DNA from: Bacteroidota bacterium | GTDB lineage: Bacteria > Bacteroidota > Bacteroidia > Bacteroidales > Prolixibacteraceae | Length of the DNA: 64,000 nt | Direction of reading: 5' to 3' | NCBI GenBank assembly: GCA_030698405.1 | Contig: JAUYMU010000079.1 | Coordinates: 1-64,000 of the forward strand | In this document: positions 8,994 to 17,121 of the stretch, in pieces | Numbering within the stretch: position 1 is the first letter of the stretch | How the letters are laid out: every line of letters begins with the position of its first letter | The notes under the pieces: model-generated | Seen by the model: only the letters and a program-made list of their open reading frames with translations | Told to the model about the DNA's origin: nothing | Databases searched by the model: none | Position numbers and translations under genes: made by a program

Positions 8994-9380
8994 ATGAAGA
9001 CATACAAAAAATATTTCAAGATAACAGCCTTGCCTGCTGATGTTTACAATGCACTGACAAATAAAAATATGCTCGAAATATGGACTGGCGAAGATGCAGT
9101 AATGGAAGACGTTGCCGGTTCCGAATTTTCATTGTGGGAGGAAAGTATTTGTGGCATTAACCTCGAATTCGAAAAAGACCACAAAATTGTTCAGGAATGG
9201 TTTTTTGGCGAGGAAGATGAGGACAAAAAATCAATCGTAACCATTAAACTTCATCCTGATAAAAAAGGAACCATCATGGAAGTCAACCAAACCAACATTC
9301 CGGATGAAGCATACAGAAACATTGCTGAAGGTTGGGAAGAAGATTATTTCAATGGACTAAACCAGCTTTTTGAGCCATAA
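8994..9380 (+). CDS. SRPBCC (AHSA1-like) domain protein
   Basis: Small cytoplasmic protein of 128 residues in the START/SRPBCC helix-grip fold. The opening KYFKITALPADVYNALTNK followed by LEIWTGEDAVM resembles the Aha1 C-terminal-like (AHSA1) family, which binds hydrophobic ligands; the C-terminal long helix (YRNIAEGWEEDYFNGLNQLF) is also typical. No ligand can be named. It stands alone and is followed by a long hairpin that may end its transcript. Confidence 0.8.
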   Translation: MKTYKKYFKITALPADVYNALTNKNMLEIWTGEDAVMEDVAGSEFSLWEESICGINLEFEKDHKIVQEWFFGEEDEDKKSIVTIKLHPDKKGTIMEVNQTNIPDEAYRNIAEGWEEDYFNGLNQLFEP

Positions 9381-9399
9381 TAAACAACAGATGCAAAAT

Positions 9400-9463
9400 A
9401 ACCACATAGGCACATAGTTCACATAGAAAATAATAGCTATGTTTTCTATGTGCCTATGTGGTT
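9400..9463. terminator. Long hairpin, likely bidirectional terminator or repeat
   Basis: Positions 9400-9417 and 9446-9463 form a perfect 18-bp stem. Inside it, 9420-9430 and 9442-9452 can form a competing 11-bp stem that overlaps the outer right arm. The element lies between the convergent SRPBCC and DMT genes, 20 bp after the SRPBCC stop, and is AT-rich with no classic U-tract directly adjoining the stem. Confidence 0.6.
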
Positions 9464-9520
9464 TAAAATAAACAGAAAACATCCAATTAAAATGGGAGTT
9501 CCTGCCCAACGCCAGCAAAC

Positions 9521-9548
9521 CTGGAATTTGAAATTTGAAATCTGGAAC
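9521..9548 (-). repeat. Heptamer array abutting the DMT transporter stop codon
   Basis: Four 7-nt units on the plus strand (CTGGAAT, TTGAAAT, TTGAAAT, CTGGAAC) end exactly where the TGA stop of the minus-strand transporter begins (9549-9551). The units are close variants of those at 5422-5448 and 25736-25763. Confidence 0.75.
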
Positions 9549-10451
9549 TCAGTGACTTCCCAGCGAAATTAGCAAAATACCGATTAATATTCCGGCCAGG
9601 TACAATCCTTTTTTCCGGAGGTGCTTTTCATGAAATACGACCGCACCGACCACAAATGAGATGACTACCCCACCCCGCCGCAGCGACGAAATGATTGATA
9701 TCAGCGAATCTTCGTAAGTGAGCGCGTTGAAATACAGAAAATCGGCCAGAACCAAAAATACACCAATCATCGGAATCGACCACCGCCAGTGAAAAGGAGT
9801 GCGTTCTGCTTTTGGCAACCGCCAACGGTTTACCGCCAAAATTGGTAGCAAAATCGCCACCTGATAAAACGAAAACCATGCCTGAACTGCCAGCCGATCA
9901 ACCCGCCGCATGATAAATTTATCGTACAATCCGCTGGCAGCTCCTATAAAAGTGGCAGCCACAATAAATAATACCCATTTATTGGTCTTGAAATGAATAC
10001 CTTCCAGCTTTCCTGTAGTCGATAACAGGTAAAAGAAAAACAAGGTAACCGATACGCCCAGCCATTGATATAAATTCAGGTGTTCGCCAAAAATAAGAAT
10101 TGCACCCAGCAAAGTCCAAAGCGGACCGGTAGCGCGAATGGGACCAACAATGGTGATCGGCAGGTTTTTAACTGCGTAAAAGGCAAGTATCCAGCTCGAA
10201 ACAACAATCACCGATTTGATCAGGATTAATCCATGTTGTTCCAGATTGATTTCAGGAATAAAAAGATGAATGCGGGTGAAAAATTCAGGAGCAAAATACG
10301 ACCCGATTACAAAGGGCAAAAAAATGAGCGAACTGGTTAAAGTTGATAAAAACAAAACCGGAATAACCGCATTTCGTTGTACTGAAAGCTTTTTGAAAAC
10401 CTCATAAATTCCGAGAAGTACAGCCGACATCAACGCTAAAATCACCCACAT
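9549..10451 (-). CDS. EamA/DMT-family transporter
   Basis: Inner-membrane drug/metabolite-superfamily transporter of 300 residues with ten predicted helices arranged as two EamA halves. The signature segments are MWVILALMSAVLLGIYEVF at the N-terminus and GPIRATGPLWTLLGAILIFGE closing the first half. Substrate is unknown; the family exports small metabolites. A second EamA gene lies 850 bp upstream on the same strand but is too diverged to look like a recent duplicate. A short repeat separates it from the MNT gene upstream, so it may form its own transcript. Confidence 0.82.
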   Translation of the reverse strand: MWVILALMSAVLLGIYEVFKKLSVQRNAVIPVLFLSTLTSSLIFLPFVIGSYFAPEFFTRIHLFIPEINLEQHGLILIKSVIVVSSWILAFYAVKNLPITIVGPIRATGPLWTLLGAILIFGEHLNLYQWLGVSVTLFFFYLLSTTGKLEGIHFKTNKWVLFIVAATFIGAASGLYDKFIMRRVDRLAVQAWFSFYQVAILLPILAVNRWRLPKAERTPFHWRWSIPMIGVFLVLADFLYFNALTYEDSLISIISSLRRGGVVISFVVGAVVFHEKHLRKKGLYLAGILIGILLISLGSH

Positions 10452-10458
10452 AGATCGG

Positions 10459-10478
10459 TTTCAAGTTTCAAGTCTGCT
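10459..10478 (-). repeat. Short heptamer array at the MNT stop codon
   Basis: Two exact TTTCAAG units (10459-10465, 10466-10472) followed by TCTGC, ending at the TAA stop (10479-10481) of the minus-strand MNT gene. It uses the same 7-nt unit as the array after the rRNA methyltransferase gene. Confidence 0.6.
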
Positions 10479-10796
10479 TTATGCAACAATTTTACTATCG
10501 TAATATCTATTAGCTATTGAGTCATCGTATTCCTCCGGAGATAAATTTAAAACATCCATTGAAACTTTGAATTTCCTTAAAGTTTCAATTTCAGGTTTCA
10601 TTGTCATTTGCGATCGCTCGAATATATCCTTATTTATAAAATCTGATGAGATAATTATTAAATCAATATCACTATCCTCATGCATCTCTCCACTCAATGC
10701 GGAACCAAATAAAGCGATCGAATCAACTCTTAATCCATTCTTAATCAAAAGTTCCTTAAGAAACTGAACAATCTCGTTTATTGTTGTTTTATCCAT
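10479..10796 (-). CDS. MNT-type minimal nucleotidyltransferase (antitoxin)
   Basis: A 105-residue minimal nucleotidyltransferase. The GS-x(n)-DxD motif is plain: IALFGSALSGEMHEDSDIDL at about residues 27-46. In HEPN/MNT pairs this protein is the antitoxin; in studied examples it silences the HEPN ribonuclease by adding AMP to it. It overlaps the upstream HEPN gene by 19 bp, so they are translationally coupled. The toxin-first order is normal for this family. The local sequence looks more AT-rich than the flanking transporters, as expected for an acquired module. Confidence 0.82.
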   Translation of the reverse strand: MDKTTINEIVQFLKELLIKNGLRVDSIALFGSALSGEMHEDSDIDLIIISSDFINKDIFERSQMTMKPEIETLRKFKVSMDVLNLSPEEYDDSIANRYYDSKIVA

Positions 10797-11161
10797 GACT
10801 GAATTTCTTTGGTTCGATTTAAAATATTTTCAGTACGTTCTTTTGAATATTCAGCAACAAGTTTTCGTAGGTTTTCCGGGTATCTGGTCGGTACGGAAAT
10901 CTTATTGAGTGTATACAAAAACTCATAATATGAATCATCCATCTTTAATTCAATTTTTTCGACAAAATAAATTAAGCTGTGTGATTTTGACGGAAACTCT
11001 CCTTTTGACTTGACTAATAATCCCTTTAATACCTTTTCCAAACTCAAATGGCACATAAAAATACAATAGACATATCTTCCGGATTTAAACATATCAAATG
11101 CCGTTTCCAAATCATAATCTGATTGAAAATACCATTCTTCATGTCTGTTTTCCTTTTCCAT
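10778..11161 (-). CDS. HEPN domain protein (toxin)
   Basis: A 127-residue, all-alpha HEPN protein. Helix pattern and conserved stretches fit: YDLETAFDMFKSGRYVYCIFM, LSLEKVLKGLL and the C-terminal RYPENLRKLVAEYSKER. HEPN partners of MNT proteins are RNA-cleaving toxins using an Rx4-6H motif; I cannot place a perfect Rx4-6H here, so the nuclease may be divergent or the pair may act otherwise. It is the first gene of a two-gene operon with the overlapping MNT gene. A phage-defence or stabilisation role is inferred from the family. Confidence 0.8.
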   Translation of the reverse strand: MEKENRHEEWYFQSDYDLETAFDMFKSGRYVYCIFMCHLSLEKVLKGLLVKSKGEFPSKSHSLIYFVEKIELKMDDSYYEFLYTLNKISVPTRYPENLRKLVAEYSKERTENILNRTKEIQSWIKQQ

Positions 11162-11300
11162 GAAACAAAACTACAAATAATTATGGCTTACCTGCAATTA
11201 GAAGATTTTTTGTTTTAAGTCCCGCAGTTAATTGACTTCAATCGATTTCAGTGTTTGTCGATTTCAAAAATTTTGAATCTATCAAAAATATTTAGATCGA

Positions 11301-12206
11301 TTATGAATTCTTCTTTTTCCTGACGACCAAAATAGCTCCGGCAAGTGCAACCAAAGCGCCCACGAGAGAAAGCACCGAAAAATGTTCGCCGTCGATCCAC
11401 GTGACCTGCATCCAGGTTAAAACTCCCATCAGGATAAAGGTGATAATTGGGTTTAAAACGATGATGACGCTGACTTTTCCAGCCTCGAGGTATTTGAGGG
11501 CAAGCGATAAACAGCCATAGGAAATCAGCGTGTTGGCGCCAAGAAATACCAGCAAAGCCCAATAGCCAAAACTGAGATGGGCAAGACTGGCAAAGTTTAC
11601 AAACGGAAGATAAATCAAAACCGGCAATCCGAAAATAAACACATTGAGCGTACCCACCGAATAACTGAGAACCAGTTTCTTCTGCAATACTGCATAAATA
11701 GCCCACGCAACTGCGCCGGTAAGTGTAATCAGCATTCCTTTGGTGTATTGTCCTTCCTGCCCTGCCGGAACCGCGCCAACATGTTGCTGATAAAAGATCC
11801 AAAACCCAACAATCGTTAATAAAAATCCTGCAATCTGAATACGCGAAATCTTTTCCTTAAAGAAAAATATTCCTAAAACTGCCAGCAAGACCGGACCTGC
11901 CTGAATAGCAACCTGCGCATTACTCGGACTGGTGTATTGAATTCCAAGCATAAAACCGATGTAATTCCAGGCAAGCGCGAGTGATGAAATTACAATCAGC
12001 CAACTGGGTTTATAGAGTATTTTCAACTCTTTCGGGTTACTGACAGCCATCCATACAAACATTCCGGAAAACGCCAGCGAGAAGCGAAACCACACAATTG
12101 TTGGAGAATCGATTTCATTGGAGGCAATTTTCAGCGCAATGGCCAAAACGCCCCACATCAGCACGGTAATTAATGTATAAAGTATTCCTTTTGCCTGATT
12201 GCTCAT
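11301..12206 (-). CDS. EamA/DMT-family transporter
   Basis: Inner-membrane protein of 301 residues, ten helices in two EamA repeats: ILYTLITVLMWGVLAIALK at the start, SPSNAQVAIQAGPVLLAVLG ending the first half, and SVIIVLNPIITFILMGVLTW in the second. A basic tail (VRKKKNS) ends it on the cytoplasmic side. It starts 4 bp after the pheT stop codon, so it is almost certainly co-transcribed with pheT. Substrate unknown. Confidence 0.85.
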   Translation of the reverse strand: MSNQAKGILYTLITVLMWGVLAIALKIASNEIDSPTIVWFRFSLAFSGMFVWMAVSNPKELKILYKPSWLIVISSLALAWNYIGFMLGIQYTSPSNAQVAIQAGPVLLAVLGIFFFKEKISRIQIAGFLLTIVGFWIFYQQHVGAVPAGQEGQYTKGMLITLTGAVAWAIYAVLQKKLVLSYSVGTLNVFIFGLPVLIYLPFVNFASLAHLSFGYWALLVFLGANTLISYGCLSLALKYLEAGKVSVIIVLNPIITFILMGVLTWMQVTWIDGEHFSVLSLVGALVALAGAILVVRKKKNS

Positions 12207-12210
12207 TTGA

Positions 12211-14661
12211 TTACCTCAACTGCGCACCCAATTCGCGTTCGTATGTTGCAACCAGCTTTTGCATGATCTTTTCAATCTGTTTGTCGTTCAGCGTTTTTTC
12301 ATCGTCGCGCAGAATAAAGCTGATAGCATACGATTTTTTGCCTTCAGGAACGCCTTTTCCTTCGTAAACATCAAACAAATCAACAGATTGCAGCAGTTTT
12401 CGTTCCGAACGTAAAGCCAAATCGCGCAACTGATTGAACTGAACATCTTTATCGAGCAGCAAAGCCAAATCGCGGCGAACTTCAGGATATTTAGGCAATT
12501 CAGCAAAAACCACCTTGTTGTTTTTCAGTTCAACAAACAAGGTATCCATACTGAAATCGGCAAAATAAACCGGGTTTTCAATGCCAAATGGCTTCAGTAC
12601 TTTTCCTGAAATTGTACCAAACTCAACCAGCTTTTTACCGTTTACCGAATAGCTGATTCCTTCGCTGATCATCTCATTCGAAACCCCATCAATTTTCAGA
12701 TTCGCAACCTGGAAACCCATACGTTTCAATACGTTTTCGGCATAACTTTTAAGCTGAAAGAAACTTGAATTTGCAGCCGGAATCGCCCAATTTGCAGCTT
12801 CCTTCTCGCCCGAAACGAACAAAGCCAAATGTTCCTCTTCGCGGTAATTCCTGATCGGATTTTCCTTCAGGCTACTTCCCTTGAAAAAGTAACAGTTCCC
12901 GAATTCGTACAAGCGTAAATCAGGATTTTTGCGGTTTGCATTGTGGGCAATCGACTCCAAACCACCGTAAAGCAGGGTTTGGCGCATACTTCCCAAATCG
13001 TTGCTCAGCGGATTGAATATTTTTACGGTATTTTCAATCGGGAACACCGCGTTATTTTCGTAATAGGAAGTTTTGTTGAGCGAATTCGACCAGATTTCGT
13101 TGAATCCTTGCGCAGTCAACATTTCGGCAATCAGGTTGCGGACTTTGGTCGGATTTGGTTTTACCGAATATTGCAGCGAAGAATTTACCTGACTGGGCAG
13201 TTCGATGTTGTTGTAACCATAAATGCGCAGAATTTCTTCAATCACATCGCATTCACGTTTAACATCAACACGGTATGGCGGAACCAGCAACGAAAGTCCG
13301 GTTTCGGTTTCAGTTTCTATCCTGATTTCGAGTGCGCCCAGAATGCTTTTGATACGCTCTTTTCCAAGGTCAACGCCAATCAAGCGTTTAATTCCTGAAT
13401 AAGTAACGTCCACTTTAAAATCAGCCACCGGATTTGGATAAATGTCCACAATTTCCGAAGAAATTTCGCCACCGGCTACTTCTTTAATCAGCAAAGCTGC
13501 ACGTTTCAGCGCGTAAATGGTTCCGTTCGGATCGGTTCCACGCTCAAAACGGAATGAAGCATCGGTACTCAACGTATGGCGGCGCGCGGTTTTGCGAATG
13601 TAAACCGAATCGAAATAAGCGCTTTCAATAAAAACGTTCGTAGTTGTTTCTTTTACTCCTGAATTCAAGCCGCCAAAAACGCCAGCGATGCACATGGCAG
13701 AATTTGCATTGCAAATCATCAGGTCATCGGTATGCATTTCGCGTTCGATGCCATCGAGGGTCACAAATTTGGCGCCTGCATCAAGCGTGCGAACCACCAC
13801 TTTGTTACTTTCAATTTCGGCAGCATCAAACGCATGCAATGGCTGCCCCGTTTCGAAAAGCACAAAATTGGTAACGTCAACAATATTGTTGATGGGTTTT
13901 AGCCCGATTAATTTCAGCTTATTTTTCAGCCATTCAGGAGATTCTTTTACCACCACATTTGAAATGGTAAGTCCAGAATAACGGTGACAGGCATCGGCAT
14001 TTTGAACCTCGACCGGAATTTCAAGCGAATGATTGTCAACTTTAAAAGCCTCAACCGAAGGGCGGTGATAGGATATTTCGTGTTTTTGTGAGATGTAAGC
14101 TGCCAAATCGCGGGCAATGCCGATGTGCGAAGCGCTGTCGATGCGATTGGGTGTCAAATCAACTTCAAGCACAAAATCAGATTCAATGTTGAAATATTTG
14201 CTGGCCGGAGTTCCGGGAACTGCTGCCGGATCGAGAACCATAATGCCATCGTGACTGCTTCCCAAACCAATTTCGTCTTCGGCACAAATCATTCCTTCCG
14301 AAGCTTCACCACGTATTTTCGACTTCTTTATTTTAAACTCGTTATCGCCGTCGTACAAAGTAGTTCCGACAGTTGCCACTACCACTTTTTGCCCGGCAGC
14401 CACATTCGAAGCACCGCAAACTATTGGTAAAATATCACCGGAACCAACATTCACAGTCGTTTTGCTCAAATGATCAGAATCCGGATGTTGCTCACAAGTA
14501 AGAACTTCACCAATTACCAGTCCTTTCAGGCCACCTTTAACGGTTTCAACTTCTTCCATGCTTCCAACTTCCAGTCCAATCTGGGTTAGGAATGCTGCAA
14601 CTTCATTTGGCGTATAGTCAAGATTAATGTATTCTTTTAACCAGCGATAAGATATGTTCAT
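12211..14661 (-). CDS. pheT: Phenylalanyl-tRNA synthetase beta subunit
   Basis: Beta chain of the (alpha-beta)2 phenylalanyl-tRNA synthetase, which charges tRNA-Phe. All domains of the 816-residue protein are visible in order: N-terminal MNISYRWLKEYI, the OB-fold tRNA-binding/EMAP-like domain at about 40-150 (GEVLTCEQHPDSDHLSKTTV), the B3/B4 editing domain (SHIGIARDLAAYI to GQPLHAFDAA), the B5 domain, the catalytic-like core and the C-terminal FDX-ACB anticodon-binding domain (FAELPKYPEVRRDLALLLDK). Length is normal. The pheS partner is not in the window. A DMT transporter follows with a 4-bp gap. Confidence 0.97.
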   Translation of the reverse strand: MNISYRWLKEYINLDYTPNEVAAFLTQIGLEVGSMEEVETVKGGLKGLVIGEVLTCEQHPDSDHLSKTTVNVGSGDILPIVCGASNVAAGQKVVVATVGTTLYDGDNEFKIKKSKIRGEASEGMICAEDEIGLGSSHDGIMVLDPAAVPGTPASKYFNIESDFVLEVDLTPNRIDSASHIGIARDLAAYISQKHEISYHRPSVEAFKVDNHSLEIPVEVQNADACHRYSGLTISNVVVKESPEWLKNKLKLIGLKPINNIVDVTNFVLFETGQPLHAFDAAEIESNKVVVRTLDAGAKFVTLDGIEREMHTDDLMICNANSAMCIAGVFGGLNSGVKETTTNVFIESAYFDSVYIRKTARRHTLSTDASFRFERGTDPNGTIYALKRAALLIKEVAGGEISSEIVDIYPNPVADFKVDVTYSGIKRLIGVDLGKERIKSILGALEIRIETETETGLSLLVPPYRVDVKRECDVIEEILRIYGYNNIELPSQVNSSLQYSVKPNPTKVRNLIAEMLTAQGFNEIWSNSLNKTSYYENNAVFPIENTVKIFNPLSNDLGSMRQTLLYGGLESIAHNANRKNPDLRLYEFGNCYFFKGSSLKENPIRNYREEEHLALFVSGEKEAANWAIPAANSSFFQLKSYAENVLKRMGFQVANLKIDGVSNEMISEGISYSVNGKKLVEFGTISGKVLKPFGIENPVYFADFSMDTLFVELKNNKVVFAELPKYPEVRRDLALLLDKDVQFNQLRDLALRSERKLLQSVDLFDVYEGKGVPEGKKSYAISFILRDDEKTLNDKQIEKIMQKLVATYERELGAQLR

Positions 14662-14860
14662 AATTTTTGTCTTTTACTTCTGAAATTCAACGATCGGCAA
14701 AAGTAAACAAAAATTCAGGCGGGGGAAGAAAATGAAGTGTAAAATAACGAAAAGTTGATCCATTGAAAAGCATTATATTATGGCGCGCTGCACCTTACCG
14801 GCCTCTGTCAATATCATTGGTTAATCGGGTAGGAAGCGGCTCGCACCGCTGTCCCCCCAC

Positions 14861-14892
14861 ACCACCGGGCATACTTACGTACCACGGCGGTT
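14861..14892 (-). ncRNA. Group II intron domain V
   Basis: On the minus strand 14892-14861 folds as a two-part hairpin: ACCGCCG pairs with CGGTGGT at the base, GGTAC with GTATGCC above, capped by a GTAA (GNRA-type) tetraloop. Size, bulge position and tetraloop are those of the catalytic domain V. Domain VI follows at about 14858-14826, with an AGCGG/CCGCT stem. Confidence 0.8.
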
Positions 14893-14901
14893 TCTATTAA
14901 C

Positions 14902-16395
14902 TTATCCGGTCATTCTTACATGTAAGGATTGTAGCCCCAACCGGGCGAACCATTGCAAATTCATCGCTTCGCCTACTGCTTTCTTTTGGGACATATTCCA
15001 CCAGCCGCCGGAATACATCACAACGTTCCAGCTTGTGTTTATAGGAATGTCGAAACTGCGCAGAAACTTGAAAATGGTATGTTTTCTCCCGCATTGTTTC
15101 AGACGGTAGCATCTGAGCTTGCGCCTGAGCCAACCATCGAGTTCCCTGAACGTACTAAGCCAACTGTTTGCCAAATGAAAATAATTTGTCCAACCCATTA
15201 TTACCGCATTTAATTCTTTAACGATTTGTGCCAAAGTAACGCCTCTACTCCTGATTGTAAGCTCTTTGATCTTATCATTGAGCCGTACAATGGATTTGTC
15301 AGCTACTCGTATCTTCCCTTCCGGCATGACTGTATAGCCCAAAAACTTGACCTCTGAACAGTGCCTTACACCACTTTTGGCGCGGTTCACTTTCAGTTTC
15401 AATTTCTTTTCTATAAAGTCGGTCAGCGATGCCAGTACTCGCTCCCCTGCTTTCTTGCTTCTGACGAAAATATTACAGTCGTCGGCATATCGGCAGAAGT
15501 GCAATCCCCTTTTTTCCAGCTCTCTATCCAGTTCGTCAAGTACGATGTTGGATAACAGTGGAGATAGTGGGCTACCCTGTGGCGTTCCTGCTGTGCGTTG
15601 TTCGATTAATCCATCGGTCATCATGCCTGTTTTCAAGTAAGCATTGATTAAACGGAGTAACCTTTTGTCACCGATCCCTTTGCTTAGCCGTTGCATTAAC
15701 CGATCGTGGTTGATTTTATCGAAGAACTTTTCTAAATCAATATCCACTACCCATTCCCTGCCTTCGGCTATGTAAGCTGATGCTTGCAGGATCGCCTGAC
15801 CTGCGTTTCGTCCGGGACGGAATCCGTAACTGTGATCGCTAAAGTACGGTTCGTAATAGCGGTTCAACTCCTGATGGATCGCTTGTTGTATCAACCGGTC
15901 TTTTACCGTGGGGATGCCTAACATCCTTGTCCCTCCGGTTTGCTTGGGAATCTCTACCTTTCGAACTGCACTTACTTGATATTGTTCTTGCAATATGGAT
16001 TCTTGCAGTTCTTTAATGTGTCCTCCCAGCCATTGACGCAACTCTTCGATTTCCATCCCGTCAACTCCGCTACTCCCATCGTTGGATTTTACTTGTCGGT
16101 ACGCTTTGTCTAGGTTCCCATAATCTACAATCCTCTCTAAGATGTGTTCGGTTAAAGTCCGCTGTTGGTTCAATCGCGAGGACAATTCAGCTCCTGTTTC
16201 GGTGGCGTCGCTGGTTCCGCCAGCTTCGCCATCGGCAGGTTCGCCCTTTCGTGTAAACAATTTCAGTTGTTCACAGGACACCTTTTTCTGTTGCTCTTTG
16301 TCTTTACGCATATTTGCCGCGTCTTTAATTGTTAATAAATTCAGGCCTTCGGTATTTGGTGAGACCTCCAACTCTCTATGTTGGCTCGTACCCAT
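14902..16395 (-). CDS. ltrA: Group II intron reverse transcriptase/maturase
   Basis: Multifunctional intron-encoded protein: reverse transcriptase plus maturase that folds and mobilises the host intron. The 497 residues contain RT blocks in order (VDGMEIEELRQWL, QTGGTRMLGIPTVKDRLIQQ, SYGFRPGRNAGQAI, WVVDIDLEKFFDKINHDRL, GTPQGSPLSPLLSNI), the active site FCRYADDCNIF, and the thumb/GIIM maturase domain (RVADKSIVRLNDKIKELT, MGWTNYFHLANSW). No C-terminal HNH endonuclease is visible, so spread would use single-stranded targets or retrohoming without second-strand cleavage. The first ~75 residues are polar and poorly conserved, including an SDATETGAELSS stretch. The frame looks intact, so the element may be active. 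Confidence 0.95.
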   Translation of the reverse strand: MGTSQHRELEVSPNTEGLNLLTIKDAANMRKDKEQQKKVSCEQLKLFTRKGEPADGEAGGTSDATETGAELSSRLNQQRTLTEHILERIVDYGNLDKAYRQVKSNDGSSGVDGMEIEELRQWLGGHIKELQESILQEQYQVSAVRKVEIPKQTGGTRMLGIPTVKDRLIQQAIHQELNRYYEPYFSDHSYGFRPGRNAGQAILQASAYIAEGREWVVDIDLEKFFDKINHDRLMQRLSKGIGDKRLLRLINAYLKTGMMTDGLIEQRTAGTPQGSPLSPLLSNIVLDELDRELEKRGLHFCRYADDCNIFVRSKKAGERVLASLTDFIEKKLKLKVNRAKSGVRHCSEVKFLGYTVMPEGKIRVADKSIVRLNDKIKELTIRSRGVTLAQIVKELNAVIMGWTNYFHLANSWLSTFRELDGWLRRKLRCYRLKQCGRKHTIFKFLRSFDIPINTSWNVVMYSGGWWNMSQKKAVGEAMNLQWFARLGLQSLHVRMTG

Positions 16396-16785
16396 ACCTA
16401 CTACGCCCTCTGCTGACTTCTTTACGCTTTCTTCTCACGGTTGCCCGTTCGTTTATCCCTTCGCAGGGAACCCGTAAAGATCTCCCGGGGTAAGCTGTTT
16501 CTCTTTCAGTTTGACCAGCCGGATTTACTCCCCTTCCTTCTGCATGACTATTGGGCTTCTTGATTCATGGCTCAATTACCCAGGAAGGCAAGCCTTATAT
16601 CCGGTTTCTGTTCGTCTTGTCAAACTTTTGCCTACGGCTGCCTTCAGATTCCCAGTCACCCGGGACACCCTTGCTTTCGGCTATAAGATTCCGGTCATTC
16701 GGCTCCTTCGGGACTTGCACCCTTTAGATTAACAGCATGCCCGGCACACCAAATATGCAGCTCCGCTGGAGCTAAAACCCACTGC

Positions 16786-16813
16786 CTTCCGACTCCGGTC
16801 TTCCGACTTCCGA
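16786..16813 (-). repeat. Heptamer array abutting the stop codon of the small membrane gene
   Basis: Units CTTCCGA, CTCCGGT, CTTCCGA, CTTCCGA (plus strand), then CTTC running into the TAA stop of the minus-strand gene (16818-16820). Exact 7-nt period with single-base variants. Confidence 0.75.
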
Positions 16814-16817
16814 CTTC

Positions 16818-17120
16818 TTAAATCACTTTGCCAATCAGCACCATAAATGCGTACATGAATGTCGCCATTATAACGCCGCGGGCAGCCATATCGTATTTTT
16901 GCCGGTAAAACAGCAGAAAGAAGGCAAGATTTGGGAACACGCACAGGCTCAGCAATTTCAGGAATATTTTCATGTTCCACATATTCTTTAGAAAAACCAT
17001 GAACTCAAATTCGCTGTATTTCACCTGATAAGTAACAAAAAAGATGATCAGTGGCACAATAGTTCCGAGTAACCAACCTGTAAGTATTCGGTCGAAGCGG
17101 TTTCGTTTGCGAATGGCCAT
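16818..17120 (-). CDS. Small three-helix membrane protein, unknown function
   Basis: A 100-residue protein with three predicted membrane helices: ILTGWLLGTIVPLIIFFVTY, IFLKLLSLCVFPNLAFFLLF, and GVIMATFMYAFMVLIGKVI, separated by basic loops (MAIRKRNRFDR at the N-terminus). I recognise no named domain. It starts 1 bp after the surE stop codon, so it belongs to the same transcript; such surE-linked small membrane genes are common in Bacteroidota. Confidence 0.75.
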   Translation of the reverse strand: MAIRKRNRFDRILTGWLLGTIVPLIIFFVTYQVKYSEFEFMVFLKNMWNMKIFLKLLSLCVFPNLAFFLLFYRQKYDMAARGVIMATFMYAFMVLIGKVI

Positions 17121-17121
17121 G

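Larger units (their letters stand above)
14823..16749 (-). mobile_element. Complete group II intron with maturase ORF
   Basis: On the minus strand the 5' end reads GTGTGCCGGG at 16749, a group II GUGYG boundary, followed downstream by GGGTGCAAGTCCC (plus-strand 16707-16719), a motif common near the 5' end of bacterial group II introns. The 3' end carries domain V (14861-14892) and domain VI, finishing in CCTACCCGAT at about 14823-14825. The element is about 1.93 kb with the reverse transcriptase in domain IV. It interrupts no protein gene: it sits between pheT and a small membrane-protein gene, 9 nt downstream of a palindrome (AGCTCC-GCT-GGAGCT, 16759-16773). The other exon side starts a matching repeat with GGTGCAGCGCGCC (14782-14794). 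The 3' boundary is uncertain by one or two bases. Confidence 0.88.

Noticed and set aside
14902-16395. Retron or diversity-generating retroelement reverse transcriptase
   Set aside because: The protein has a GIIM maturase domain and the locus has group II 5' and 3' ends with domain V; no msr/msd, template repeat or variable target is seen.
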